A stretch of DNA of 64,000 nucleotides from Flavobacteriaceae bacterium YJPT1-3 (GTDB lineage: Bacteria > Bacteroidota > Bacteroidia > Flavobacteriales > Flavobacteriaceae): positions 124,001 to 188,000 of the forward strand of contig CP123444.1 in assembly GCA_029866965.1 (NCBI GenBank). Reading direction: 5' to 3'. The position numbers and the translations under genes are program-made. Positions 17,835 through 26,589 of this stretch are shown piece by piece. The notes beneath the pieces were generated by a model. The model made no database searches, was not told where the DNA came from, and saw only the letters and a program-made list of their open reading frames with translations. The first letter of the stretch is position 1. Every line of letters begins with the position of its first letter.

Positions 17835-18241
17835 CCTTTTCTGCTTTTGAAGGTATCATAATCCCTCAAGTAGTCTGCTTCGTCAAAACGATCAGAAGCA
17901 ATGACGAGACAAACAGCACCTGATGAAAAATCTTCCAGTTCCCGCCAGATCCCGGCCGGGATTAAAAGTCCCTCGTCCGGTTTATTGAGAATGATCTTTT
18001 TTCGCCGGGTTCCATCATCAACCATTACCTGAAAACTGCCACTTACGGCCATAAGTACCTCTTGCTGCTCGATATGCGCATGCCCCCCGCGAAAAGCCGT
18101 ACTGGGAATATCGTACAGATAGTACACCCGCTGCATTTGGAAAGGGATCACCGCCTCTTCAATAACTGCCAGATTTCCGCGGGGATCTTCGATCTTGGGA
18201 ATGCTCAGACGGATGCAATCGGAAATTTTAGTCGTCTTCAT
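17831..18241 (-). CDS. FdtA/QdtA-type dTDP-sugar 3,4-ketoisomerase (cupin)
   Basis: A 136-residue single-domain cupin. The block PRGNLAVIEEAVIPFQMQRVYYLYDIP followed by RGGHAHIEQQEVLMAVSG is characteristic of the FdtA/QdtA/WxcM family, with the histidines of GGHAH as active-site residues. Characterised members convert dTDP-4-keto-6-deoxyglucose to the 3-keto isomer, the step before 3-amination. The DegT aminotransferase and the acyltransferase at 22.8-24.9 kb would supply the next steps to a dTDP-3-acylamino-3,6-dideoxyhexose. The gene overlaps the upstream glycosyltransferase by 14 bp. Confidence 0.85.
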   Translation of the reverse strand: MKTTKISDCIRLSIPKIEDPRGNLAVIEEAVIPFQMQRVYYLYDIPSTAFRGGHAHIEQQEVLMAVSGSFQVMVDDGTRRKKIILNKPDEGLLIPAGIWRELEDFSSGAVCLVIASDRFDEADYLRDYDTFKSRKG

Positions 18242-19322
18242 GGGTCAGGAGTTGTTGCCATTGGGCGGCAATATGCTGCGGGGCCAAATGGGCCACACTG
18301 GCTGCCGCATTCTTTTTGAGATGCGCGTAAAGTTCGTGATCATTGACCATACGGTGAAAGGCTTTGGCCAGTTTATCCACCTGATGATTGGGCACTAACA
18401 GGCCGTTCTCTCCATCCTGAACGATCTCCTTAGGTCCGGAGGAACAGTCGACGCTAACAACCGGAACTCCTAAGGCCAGAGCTTCGATGAGTACCCGCGG
18501 AAAGCCTTCATAGCGTGACGTCAGCGTGACAAACCGCGCCTGACTCACCACATCTCCGGGTGTCGCCACATAGGGCAAAAAACGGACGTAAGCTTCCAAC
18601 CCAAGTTCGACCGACTTTTGCATCAATTTAGCCTTGTCCGGACCATCACCCATGATGATCAGGTGCATCCCGTGCCTGGCCACGCCACTCCGTGCAAAAG
18701 CCTCGAGCAATAAACTGTAATTCTTGATCTTGTCCTCCAAACGCCCGTAGGCCAGTAGATAAGGCGCACTATGAACCTGTACTCCTGAAGTCTTGAGTTG
18801 CTGAACCGCATTATGAATAGTGGTCACATTATCGAGGCCATAGCGGATTTGAAGGTGGGTCGCGATTTCTTTGGATACGCACACCCAGCGAGCCGCTTTG
18901 GCGTAAAAATGACTGATCATCCAGGGGCTGTCGGGTATATAGGTACTCAATCGCGCACTGCGAACGACAAAGAGGGTGCGATCCAAAGGAAGAATAAAAC
19001 GATTGTATACGCTTTCGCGAAAGCGATTCACCCGAGGTCGGTTATCGATAATCCAATCGAATTGCTCTTCTTGAATCAGTGCACGTAAGTAACGCAGCCG
19101 CTGCAGGGTGGACCACCATCGAGGACCGGAATACCGGATCCTGCCCAGATTGTGGAGTTGACCGGCATAGGGAAAGTCCACACCATCGAGTACGGTGACA
19201 ACATGTACTTCAAAATCAACAGCATCCAGCAATTGGGTGAGCAAAGCCACAGAACGTTCTGCCCCTCCTCCACTCAAGCTCTGCGTGAGTATGCAAATCT
19301 TTGTTTTATCCCTATCTTTCAA
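18228..19322 (-). CDS. Glycosyltransferase family 4
   Basis: A 364-residue GT-B enzyme. The N-terminal domain begins ICILTQSLSGGGAERS, with the GGGAER loop typical of family 4. The C-terminal nucleotide-sugar site contains SRYEGFPRVLIEALALGVPVV and GPKEIVQDGENGLLVP, including the conserved EGFP...E retaining motif. It is expected to add a sugar in polysaccharide assembly. It overlaps the FdtA gene and is divergent, with 29 bp, from another glycosyltransferase, so their promoters overlap the opposite genes. One palindrome copy (19011-19024) encodes RFRES. Confidence 0.85.
   Translation of the reverse strand: MKDRDKTKICILTQSLSGGGAERSVALLTQLLDAVDFEVHVVTVLDGVDFPYAGQLHNLGRIRYSGPRWWSTLQRLRYLRALIQEEQFDWIIDNRPRVNRFRESVYNRFILPLDRTLFVVRSARLSTYIPDSPWMISHFYAKAARWVCVSKEIATHLQIRYGLDNVTTIHNAVQQLKTSGVQVHSAPYLLAYGRLEDKIKNYSLLLEAFARSGVARHGMHLIIMGDGPDKAKLMQKSVELGLEAYVRFLPYVATPGDVVSQARFVTLTSRYEGFPRVLIEALALGVPVVSVDCSSGPKEIVQDGENGLLVPNHQVDKLAKAFHRMVNDHELYAHLKKNAAASVAHLAPQHIAAQWQQLLTHEDD
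19011..19024. repeat. GCTTTCGCGAAAGC palindrome, copy 5
   Basis: Exact copy in the GT4 gene, read on the minus strand as R-F-R-E-S. Confidence 0.95.
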
Positions 19323-19351
19323 GTAGCAGAATTGAACGTTAAAGATAGCAC

Positions 19352-20500
19352 ATGCGCATCTTATTGGTTGGTGAATACAGCAGACTACACAACTCCCTCA
19401 AAGAAGGGTTGACCGCCTTGGGCCATCAGGTAAATCTGCTGGGATCCGGAGATGGTTTTAAGGACTTTCCGGTCGACATCAAGCTCGAACGCCGGTTCAC
19501 GGGAGGTCTGGGCAAGAAATTTAAACTCGCTCTGCTCAAAATGTATGGCTTTGACATTTCTGAGTACCTGCTCCGCCGCGAATTCCGGGCCATGCAACAT
19601 CAACTGACCGATTATGACGTGGTACAGTTGATCAATGAGAGTAGCTTTCAAACGACTCCTCGTCTCGAACTCGAGATCGCCCAGTTCTTAAAAAAACACA
19701 ATAAAAAACTCTTTTTACTCTCCTGCGGCACTGACTACCCCAGTGTTTCCTACGCCTACGGTCAAAAGGTCGTACCTTCCATATTCACACCCCTGTTTCA
19801 GGGGAAGGTGAAGAAGGAAGATATGGCTCCGGCACTCAAATACCTGGAAACCGATTATCAAAAACTACACCGGCAGCTGTATAATCTGGTCAACGGAGTG
19901 ATCGCCACAGACCTGGATTATCATGTACCCCTGCAGCATCATCCTAAATATTGCGGACTGATTCCCAATCCCATCAATACCGATCGATTGATCCCACCCC
20001 TGCAGATGCAAAACAAACCCGCCGTTTATCCTATTAAGATTTTTCATGGTATCAATCGCAACAACTATTATAAAAAAGGCAATGACCTTATCGAAGAAGC
20101 CCTACACCAATTACAACTGGCGCATCCGGATAAGGTAGAAGTCAAGACCTTAGAAAATGTGCCTTACGCCAAATACATTGAGAGTTATACTGAGGCCGAT
20201 GTATTGATGGATCAGCTATACACCCAGGATCAGGGCTACAACGCTTTGGAAGCGATGGCGCTAGGCAAGACCGTATTTACCGGAGCAGGTGTCCTCTTTC
20301 AAAATCACTATGGCTTGCAAGAGACCGTAGCTATCGATGCCGGCACCACTTCGGTGGAATTGAAAGTACAGCTGGAAGCCCTGCTTGAGAAGCCGGAATC
20401 GATAAAAAAGATTGGAAAACAGGCGCGCAACTTTGTTCTAAAACACCATCAGTATGTTGCGGTGGCCAAACGCTATATGGAGCTCTGGAACTCCTATTAA
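19352..20500 (+). CDS. GT-B fold glycosyltransferase
   Basis: A 382-residue protein. The start MRILLVGEYSRLHNSLKEGLTALGHQV is a GT-B N-terminal Rossmann strand, and the C-terminal part has DVLMDQLYTQDQGYNALEAMALGKTVF, the equivalent of the ExxxxGxxxxE region of GT4 enzymes (here GYNALEAMALGK). It resembles glycosyltransferases of flavobacterial capsule or O-antigen clusters; donor and acceptor are unknown. Its stop shares TTAA (20497-20500) with the convergent acyltransferase. Confidence 0.75.
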   Translation: MRILLVGEYSRLHNSLKEGLTALGHQVNLLGSGDGFKDFPVDIKLERRFTGGLGKKFKLALLKMYGFDISEYLLRREFRAMQHQLTDYDVVQLINESSFQTTPRLELEIAQFLKKHNKKLFLLSCGTDYPSVSYAYGQKVVPSIFTPLFQGKVKKEDMAPALKYLETDYQKLHRQLYNLVNGVIATDLDYHVPLQHHPKYCGLIPNPINTDRLIPPLQMQNKPAVYPIKIFHGINRNNYYKKGNDLIEEALHQLQLAHPDKVEVKTLENVPYAKYIESYTEADVLMDQLYTQDQGYNALEAMALGKTVFTGAGVLFQNHYGLQETVAIDAGTTSVELKVQLEALLEKPESIKKIGKQARNFVLKHHQYVAVAKRYMELWNSY

Positions 20501-21510
20501 TTGAAGAAGTGACGCCTCAAGCGCTGTTTGAGTGGCTGTTCAAAGAAACGGTAGCTCAACCAACATAGGGCGATGATCAAGACAAAAGTGATGCTGTTGA
20601 GAACTGCAATAGATTCCGTCCATAAAAAACGCTCATTCATTCGTTCCATATAGCGGAGGATGAGTTGGTGATACAGATAGAAGCCAAAACTGAGTTCGCC
20701 TAAGAACAGAAGTACCGGATGCGAAAGCCATTGCGACAAACGTCCTTTCTGCAAGGCAAATACGGTGATCAGGCTCACCATCGGAATCCAGTAGTACAGG
20801 GAATAGCGGATCACCTTGGGGAACCAATGAGCCTGACTGTAAAAAAGAATAAGCAAACCCAGGCTAAGAAGTTCCGCATAGGTATAACGCAACTGATACA
20901 CCCCAAAATCAGCCTGCCGGATCCAACGATAAATAAGAATGCCCAGGGCAAAATCAACGATCCTGAACAAGGGATTGATGTAAAATGTCCAGTGCTGCCA
21001 GGATTCCGGAACTACGAACATAGCACCGAGAATGAGGAAGGCCGCCAGGACAAAAATACCGTGCACCATCCATCTTTGGATTCGAAGCAGGAATACCACC
21101 AGAAAGGGGAACAAGGCGTAGAAAAAGAACAGGTCCGATAAACTCCAGGCCAGGCCATTGAAGGAAAAGTAGATGTTGGGATCGGGTATAAAGCTCTGTA
21201 CCATGAGTAAGGTACTGACCGCGCCTACCATCCAATTTAAAGGCTCCATCTTCAGCCATCCTATACTGAGCGGAATAGCCAACAAAAAGGTAAGCAGATA
21301 CAAGGGGTACAATCTTGAGCAACGAAGCTGGAGAAAACGCTTTCGCGAAAGCCTCCTTTGTTGGAAGCGGTCTGCATAGACATATGAAAGAATAAATCCA
21401 CTCAGCGTATAGAAAAAAGCATGACCAATGGCGTCCTCGAGCACATCAATATGATGCAGGAAAACCATAAAGGCAAATACAAAACGAAGAGAGGCCAGCG
21501 ATTTAATCAT
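20497..21510 (-). CDS. Acyltransferase 3 (OafA/YrhL-like) membrane protein
   Basis: A 337-residue polytopic membrane protein of the acyltransferase 3 family: SLRFVFAFMVFLHH at the first helix with the paired histidines thought to be catalytic, SGFILSY, then RCSRLYPLYLLTF. About ten hydrophobic helices follow, ending in a basic tail. Such enzymes O-acetylate surface glycans from cytoplasmic acyl donors. The ATG at 21510 fits the family N-terminus; the frame opens at 21543. It overlaps the flippase gene by 8 bp. A palindrome copy (21339-21352) encodes LSRKR just before the conserved RLYP motif. Confidence 0.8.
   Translation of the reverse strand: MIKSLASLRFVFAFMVFLHHIDVLEDAIGHAFFYTLSGFILSYVYADRFQQRRLSRKRFLQLRCSRLYPLYLLTFLLAIPLSIGWLKMEPLNWMVGAVSTLLMVQSFIPDPNIYFSFNGLAWSLSDLFFFYALFPFLVVFLLRIQRWMVHGIFVLAAFLILGAMFVVPESWQHWTFYINPLFRIVDFALGILIYRWIRQADFGVYQLRYTYAELLSLGLLILFYSQAHWFPKVIRYSLYYWIPMVSLITVFALQKGRLSQWLSHPVLLFLGELSFGFYLYHQLILRYMERMNERFLWTESIAVLNSITFVLIIALCWLSYRFFEQPLKQRLRRHFFN
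21339..21352. repeat. GCTTTCGCGAAAGC palindrome, copy 6
   Basis: Exact copy in the acyltransferase gene, read on the minus strand as L-S-R-K-R. Confidence 0.95.
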
Positions 21511-22795
21511 GGGTAGTGAATAATCGTTTTCTAAACAATACAAGCATCAAGATCAGATAGCATAAATAACTGAAGGCATGTCCCATGGAGGCTCCTACAA
21601 AGCCGTAATGTGTAATCAACAAATAACTGGAGGCGTAGATGATACTGATGGATAGCAGCTGAGTCCAGAGAAAATCCATCAGGCGGTTCTTGGCCAACAA
21701 TTCGTAGGCAATCACCACGGCCATCAATCGTAAAAAGTCACCGATCAACTGCCAAATAAACAAGGATTCCATGGCCTCAAAGGCGTTCGTGAAGACCAGA
21801 CCAATGATCCAGGTGCGCAACAGATAAACCAGCACAAGTCCGCCGCCAAACAACGGGAGTATGCGCTTCCAAAAGCCAAAGATCACCTGGCGGAATTCCG
21901 CATCATTGGAGGCGGCTGCAAGTCGGGGTAAGACATATAAAGTAAGCAGCGAAGACACAAAGAGCATGTAATAATCAGACAATCGATTCATGGCGTCCCA
22001 GTACCCGGCGCCACTGAGGTCATCTACGCGAATGATGTGATTTCGGATAGCGATAAACACCCAGGGCAAACAAATAGCCGAAAACATGGCCATCAGGGTG
22101 AAGGAACCCAACTGCCGGGCAGCCGTTGAATCCCAAACCGGTTTAAAAGTACGAAGCCTTGGCATCCAATCGGTGCGTGCCCACAACAAGGTCACAAACA
22201 AGCCTAATGCCGGAGTCAGGAGCAGGGCCAGGGCGGCACCTGCCAGATCGTAGTACAGGATAAACACCACCGTGAGAACCAGGCCCAGTAACTGGATGAT
22301 GGCCTGAATCACAATCACTTTTCTATAGCGCATCAGGCCACTTAAGACCGAAGTAGCCATCCCATTCAGGGTGTAAAGGGGCAAGGCCAATCCTAAAACA
22401 CGGAAGACCCAGGAAAAGGAATACAGGTCCGCAAATAGTAAGTGATTCCAGTACTCAGCGCCCAAGATCAACACCAGGCCCAGAACGATGGAGCTGATCA
22501 GGGTACTTATCCCGGCCGTAGAAAGTATTTTTTTAAGGGCTTGAGGCTGATCTTTTAGGCTTGCCGTAAATTTGATCAATCCATTACCCAGGCCCAAAAT
22601 CGCCAGCTGTTGGGTACCGGTTAGAAAGTTTCTTAAGTTCCCGAGCACCGCCATGCCCTGGGGACCCAGATACCAGGCGATTACTTTTGAACTGATCAGA
22701 CCCACCACCAACTTTACCCCTACACCTGCCGCATTAGCGGAGGTGATCTTAAGCAAGACATCGCCACCAAGCAGTTTGTGCAGTATCCTATACAT
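21503..22795 (-). CDS. Wzx-type polysaccharide flippase (MOP superfamily)
   Basis: A 430-residue protein with about twelve predicted helices and the Wzx/WzxE-like start KITSANAAGVGVKLVVGLISSKVIAWYLGPQGMAVLGNLRNF, seen in O-antigen translocases. It would flip undecaprenyl-linked repeat units to the periplasm. No Wzy polymerase is recognisable in the window; it may lie elsewhere. The start overlaps the end of the aminotransferase gene by 8 bp, consistent with one operon from 24.87 kb leftwards to 20.5 kb. Confidence 0.8.
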   Translation of the reverse strand: MYRILHKLLGGDVLLKITSANAAGVGVKLVVGLISSKVIAWYLGPQGMAVLGNLRNFLTGTQQLAILGLGNGLIKFTASLKDQPQALKKILSTAGISTLISSIVLGLVLILGAEYWNHLLFADLYSFSWVFRVLGLALPLYTLNGMATSVLSGLMRYRKVIVIQAIIQLLGLVLTVVFILYYDLAGAALALLLTPALGLFVTLLWARTDWMPRLRTFKPVWDSTAARQLGSFTLMAMFSAICLPWVFIAIRNHIIRVDDLSGAGYWDAMNRLSDYYMLFVSSLLTLYVLPRLAAASNDAEFRQVIFGFWKRILPLFGGGLVLVYLLRTWIIGLVFTNAFEAMESLFIWQLIGDFLRLMAVVIAYELLAKNRLMDFLWTQLLSISIIYASSYLLITHYGFVGASMGHAFSYLCYLILMLVLFRKRLFTTHD

Positions 22796-23894
22796 GCCAC
22801 GAATTTAGGGTCGCTGCGATCACTTCCACCGTTTCGTCGCTCAGTAGTGGATGCAAGGGTAAGCTAAGCACCTCTCGACACAACTGCTCAGTTAGCGGGA
22901 AAGATCCGTAATTCCAGGAGCTTAGGGCTAGTTGTTGATGAGGGGGTACCGGATAGTGTACTTTGGTTTCAATGCCTTGATTGTAGAGATGCTGCTGCAA
23001 AGCTTCTCGTTTTGGATGCCGCACTACAAATAAGTGGAATACATGGTCTTTCCCTCCACTCCACTCGGGTAAAACCAGATCAGGAAGCTCGAGCAAGTCG
23101 ATGTATTTTGCAGCGATCGCTCTGCGGCGCTCATTATCAGCATCCAAAGAAGACAGCTTCGATTTTAGAAAGAGCGCCTGAATGGCATCGAGACGGCTGT
23201 TCATACCGGTATAGGTAGCTTGATACTGGGCTTTGAACCCATAATTGCGCAATTGGGTGATCAAGGCAGCCAACGCAGCATCGTTAGTCGTCACCGCTCC
23301 GGCATCGCCCAGGGCACCTAAATTTTTCGTAGGATAGAAACTAAAAGCGGACGCATCGCAAAGATTGCCAGCTTTAATCCCTTCACTGTTCTGAGCTCCA
23401 TGGGCTTGTGCGCAATCGTCAATGAGTAGCAGATCGTTCGCTTTCGCGAAAGCGGACAGTGCCTGCATATCGGCCAACTGCCCGTACAAATGGGTGACCA
23501 CTAGCGCGCGGCAAGTTGGCCTGAGTTTGGTTTTGAGCGCTTCCAGATCAAAATTATAGTCTCGGGTTTGTGCCTCCACCAGCACCGGTTGGAGCCCAGC
23601 CTGAATTACCGCCAGTACCGTAGCGATGTAGGTGTTGGAGGCTACCATTACCTCGTCACCCGAGCGCAATTGGCCGAGCTCCTGATACCCCCTAAGAATT
23701 AAAGTCAAAGCATCCAGACCATTGCCCACGCCTATACAATGCTGGCTTCCGCAATAGTGGGCCCAGGCGGTTTCAAATTCATCAACGGCATCACCCAGAA
23801 TGTAGTGACCGGAATCTAATAAATGATTTAAATCGTCCCGAAAGGAAGATTCAAAACGAGCATTAATCGCTTGAAGGGGCAGAAATGGGATCAT
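22788..23894 (-). CDS. DegT/DnrJ/EryC1 aminotransferase, probably dTDP-3-keto-6-deoxyhexose 3-aminotransferase
   Basis: A 368-residue PLP aminotransferase of the sugar type. The start IPFLPLQAINARFESSFRDDL, the block GVGNGLDALTLILRGY and the lysine region SFYPTKNLGALGDAGAVTT match FdtB/QdtB-type enzymes; the lysine of PTKN binds PLP. HLYGQLADM and DDCAQAHGA are also conserved. With the FdtA-type isomerase it should aminate C3 of a dTDP-3-keto-6-deoxyhexose. The ATG at 23894 gives the family N-terminus and overlaps the preceding acyltransferase by 4 bp. A palindrome copy (23440-23453) encodes AFAKA. Confidence 0.85.
   Translation of the reverse strand: MIPFLPLQAINARFESSFRDDLNHLLDSGHYILGDAVDEFETAWAHYCGSQHCIGVGNGLDALTLILRGYQELGQLRSGDEVMVASNTYIATVLAVIQAGLQPVLVEAQTRDYNFDLEALKTKLRPTCRALVVTHLYGQLADMQALSAFAKANDLLLIDDCAQAHGAQNSEGIKAGNLCDASAFSFYPTKNLGALGDAGAVTTNDAALAALITQLRNYGFKAQYQATYTGMNSRLDAIQALFLKSKLSSLDADNERRRAIAAKYIDLLELPDLVLPEWSGGKDHVFHLFVVRHPKREALQQHLYNQGIETKVHYPVPPHQQLALSSWNYGSFPLTEQLCREVLSLPLHPLLSDETVEVIAATLNSWHV
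23440..23453. repeat. GCTTTCGCGAAAGC palindrome, copy 7
   Basis: Exact copy in the DegT-type aminotransferase gene, read on the minus strand as A-F-A-K-A. Confidence 0.95.
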
Positions 23895-24868
23895 TGCAAC
23901 AACTCCTTTAGGCCTTGAGCCGCACTCGCCTGAATACGGTAGGTCAACTGTGGCCAGACCCGAGCTCCAAAGCTCTCTTTCCAATAGAGGAGTCCCTCGT
24001 TTACAGCTCCTGTAGGAGAAGCGCTCGAGGTCCCAAAATCGATGTAACGAAGATCGGCATACCGCATATGAATGAGGTAATCGAAAAGGAAGTCCAGCGC
24101 CCCGGATTCCTGCTTGCCATCATGAGCTGCGATGTATTGTACATGGGCCACTTGAGTGGATTCGAATACAGTGGCTCCTGCAATGATCTTTTCATTTTGA
24201 TAGACATTAAACTGTCGTATCTGCTCAGTCATGACCTCATTCAATCGTTCGATCTCTTCCAGAGTATGGGTGGGAGCCGTTCCGTGCCGTTCTTGAAGCA
24301 CCGGAATTAATATAGCGTTCCAAAAGGATTCAAAATCGTCCTCTTCCCGCAACTGTAATCCCATTCGTCTGGCTTTGCGTACACCCTCCCTGCGATTGGT
24401 TTGATAGGCCGCAGGTTGTTGAATATCGAGCACGGCTGAAGCCTGACTGGCTATGATCTCCGCCTTCAGGTGCGGTAACAAAAAAGAAACCTCCTGACTG
24501 TGGGTGGTACAGTAGAAATCAGGTACCGGTTTATAAACCAATGATTGAAAGCCTTTCTCGTTCATGTGACTGAACAAAGCTTCAAATATGCGGATCAAGG
24601 TTTTGAGTTTAATCGAATTGGAATAGATAAGACCTCCGTAAGTCAATCCACCATGCGAAACCAGTTCGTCATCCTTCCGGTTCGCCGGCAATACCGCAAT
24701 GAGCTTATTTTCTCTGTAGAACATCAGAGAATGATCGTCAAAACAATCCTGATGGTAATCCATAAACTCCCGCAAAAAGAGAAAAAGGCCGTTTTTAGCC
24801 TGACGCACCATTTCGTTCCAGATGGCAGCATCCTGAGCTCGATACGTTTGGACAGTGAAGGCTTTCAA
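23891..24868 (-). CDS. FemAB/GNAT-like acyltransferase
   Basis: A 325-residue protein with two GNAT-like halves. NRREGVRKARRMGLQL (about 158-173) is the RxxxRKA motif of FemAB-like acetyltransferase_6 proteins, and the C-terminal half ends with YIDFGTSSASPTGAVNEGLLYWKESFGA, typical of this group. These proteins transfer acyl or aminoacyl groups, often in polysaccharide loci. Given the FdtA- and FdtB-type neighbours, N-acylation of the 3-amino sugar is a reasonable inference. It is the first gene of the leftward operon and lies 147 bp from the divergent transporter gene. Confidence 0.7.
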   Translation of the reverse strand: MKAFTVQTYRAQDAAIWNEMVRQAKNGLFLFLREFMDYHQDCFDDHSLMFYRENKLIAVLPANRKDDELVSHGGLTYGGLIYSNSIKLKTLIRIFEALFSHMNEKGFQSLVYKPVPDFYCTTHSQEVSFLLPHLKAEIIASQASAVLDIQQPAAYQTNRREGVRKARRMGLQLREEDDFESFWNAILIPVLQERHGTAPTHTLEEIERLNEVMTEQIRQFNVYQNEKIIAGATVFESTQVAHVQYIAAHDGKQESGALDFLFDYLIHMRYADLRYIDFGTSSASPTGAVNEGLLYWKESFGARVWPQLTYRIQASAAQGLKELLQ

Positions 24869-25015
24869 AACAGCAAATGATTTCTTGTGAAAGTATCAAT
24901 TTTTTATGGAATGATGGCGCTTTGTCCGGGCTGTTTCGAGAAACTAAAAGGTTCATCAGGCCATCCCCTTCAGTGATGCTTGTGAAATTCAATTTAAAAA
25001 TCAATCTTTGAGACT

Positions 25016-26506
25016 ATGCTTTCGCGAAAACTTACCCAGCGTCTGGGACTGATAGCCGGGCCTATCGCCTTCTTCTGTATCCTTAGCTTTTTCCATCCGG
25101 AAGGGCTTTCCAAAGAAGCCAACGCGGTACTTGCCGGAACGGCCTGGATCGCGATCTGGTGGATCCTGGAAGCCGCTCCCATGGCCGTGACGGCCTTGCT
25201 TCCCATCGTACTTTTTCCTTTGACAGGTGGACTCGATATTTCAGAAACGACCGCCTCTTACGGCCATAAATTCATTTTTCTTTTTCTGGGCGGTTTTATG
25301 ATCGCCATCGCCATGCAGAAGTGGAATCTACACAAACGCATTGCCTTGCACATCATCAATTTGTTGGGTACGGGCATACAGCGAATCATTCTCGGATTTA
25401 TGCTGGCCACCGCCTTTCTAAGCATGTGGATCTCCAATACTGCTACGACGGTGATGATGTTACCCATCGCCATGGCCATTATCGCCCAGCTGGAAGACAA
25501 TCCGGAAACCGAGGTCGATGAAACTCAACTCTTCGGAAAGGCCTTGATGCTCGCCATTGCCTACAGTGCTTCTATTGGCGGAGTGGCCACCTTGATTGGT
25601 ACCCCACCCAATTTGATACTGGCCGGCATACTGGAAGATACCTACGGCTATGAGATCAGCTTTGTCCAATGGATGAGTTTTGGTCTGCCCGTTTCCCTGC
25701 TCCTGCTGGCGGGATGCTGGCTATACCTCACCCGCTTTGCTTTTGTCTTTAAAAAAGATGAATTCCCCGGAGGCAAACAAGAAATCAAAAGGCTCTTAAA
25801 AGCCCTGGGACCCATAAAGGGCGAAGAAAAATGGGTACTGCTGGTATTCGCCTCCCTGGCTTTTTGCTGGATCACCCGATCCTATCTGATCGCTCCCCTG
25901 TTGCCCGGTGTCGATGATACCCTCCTGGCGGTCGCCTTTGCTACCCTGGTCTTTATCATTCCGTCCGGAAAAACCACCAGCGGACGTATTCTCGATTGGG
26001 AAGATGCGGTAAAATTGCCCTGGGGGATACTGCTGCTCTTTGGAGGAGGCTTTGCTCTGGCCTCCGGGTTTACCAGTTCCGGCCTGGCGGCCTATATTGG
26101 AACCCAGCTCACCACGGTCAATGGTCTGAGTCTGCTGCTTGTACTGTTTATATTTATTGGTAGCGTCAACTTTCTCACCGAGGTAACCAGTAATATGGCT
26201 ACCACAGCCATGCTGGTTCCCGTCATCATCCCTATCGCAGTCGCTCTGGACACCCATCCACTCTTGCTAATGACCGGAGTGACGGTCGCTGCTTCCTGTG
26301 CCTTTATGCTGCCGGTGGCGACTGCGCCCAATGCCGTCGTCTTCGGTTCCGGACATCTACGGATCCCGGATATGCTGCGTACCGGATTTTGGCTTAATCT
26401 CTTCTCCATAGTGCTGATTTCACTACTCACCTATTATTTTCTTCCCTGGGTCTGGGAGATCGCTATCGATCAGTTTCCGGCTGATTTTAAGACGACTACC
26501 CCTTGA
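25016..26506 (+). CDS. DASS/SLC13-family sodium-coupled anion transporter
   Basis: A 496-residue membrane protein with about 11-12 helices. It has the two SNT-type motifs of DASS carriers: MWISNTATTVMMLPIA (about 140-155) and TEVTSNMATTAMLVPV (near 390-405). IGTPPNLILAGIL and the late TAPNAVVFGSG are also conserved. The family imports dicarboxylates, citrate or sulfate with sodium; the substrate here is not clear. The start codon overlaps a degenerate palindrome copy (25018-25031), so the protein begins M-L-S-R-K. Confidence 0.85.
   Translation: MLSRKLTQRLGLIAGPIAFFCILSFFHPEGLSKEANAVLAGTAWIAIWWILEAAPMAVTALLPIVLFPLTGGLDISETTASYGHKFIFLFLGGFMIAIAMQKWNLHKRIALHIINLLGTGIQRIILGFMLATAFLSMWISNTATTVMMLPIAMAIIAQLEDNPETEVDETQLFGKALMLAIAYSASIGGVATLIGTPPNLILAGILEDTYGYEISFVQWMSFGLPVSLLLLAGCWLYLTRFAFVFKKDEFPGGKQEIKRLLKALGPIKGEEKWVLLVFASLAFCWITRSYLIAPLLPGVDDTLLAVAFATLVFIIPSGKTTSGRILDWEDAVKLPWGILLLFGGGFALASGFTSSGLAAYIGTQLTTVNGLSLLLVLFIFIGSVNFLTEVTSNMATTAMLVPVIIPIAVALDTHPLLLMTGVTVAASCAFMLPVATAPNAVVFGSGHLRIPDMLRTGFWLNLFSIVLISLLTYYFLPWVWEIAIDQFPADFKTTTP
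25018..25031. repeat. Palindrome variant GCTTTCGCGAAAAC at a start codon
   Basis: One mismatch from GCTTTCGCGAAAGC. Its first G is the third base of the DASS transporter ATG. Confidence 0.8.
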
Positions 26507-26514
26507 TCTGTATA

Positions 26515-26551
26515 TTTTGTTTAAATTTTAACGCATGATCGTTAAACAAAA
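26515..26551. promoter_or_regulatory. Inverted-repeat operator upstream of the CarH-type regulator
   Basis: Arms TTTTGTTTAA (26515-26524) and TTAAACAAAA (26542-26551) are perfect inverted repeats separated by 17 bp, 38 bp before the regulator start. The left half continues as TTTGTTTAAATTTTAA, 15 of 16 bases identical to a site at 56561-56576. The size and position suit a MerR/CarH tetramer or dimer-of-dimers operator, suggesting autoregulation of the carotenoid operon. Binding itself is inferred. Confidence 0.6.
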
Positions 26552-26564
26552 ATGAACTTTTCTC

Positions 26565-26572
26565 TACTTTTG
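26565..26572 (+). promoter_or_regulatory. -7 box of the carotenoid operon
   Basis: TACTTTTG matches TAnnTTTG exactly, 17 bp before the regulator start codon. The -33 region would fall in the right arm of the inverted repeat, so a bound regulator would block polymerase. Confidence 0.5.
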
Positions 26573-26589
26573 AAACAAGCAGTAGCGTT

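Noticed and set aside
25003-25010. AATCTTTG as a -7 box for the DASS transporter
   Set aside because: It would place the transcript start at or after the ATG.
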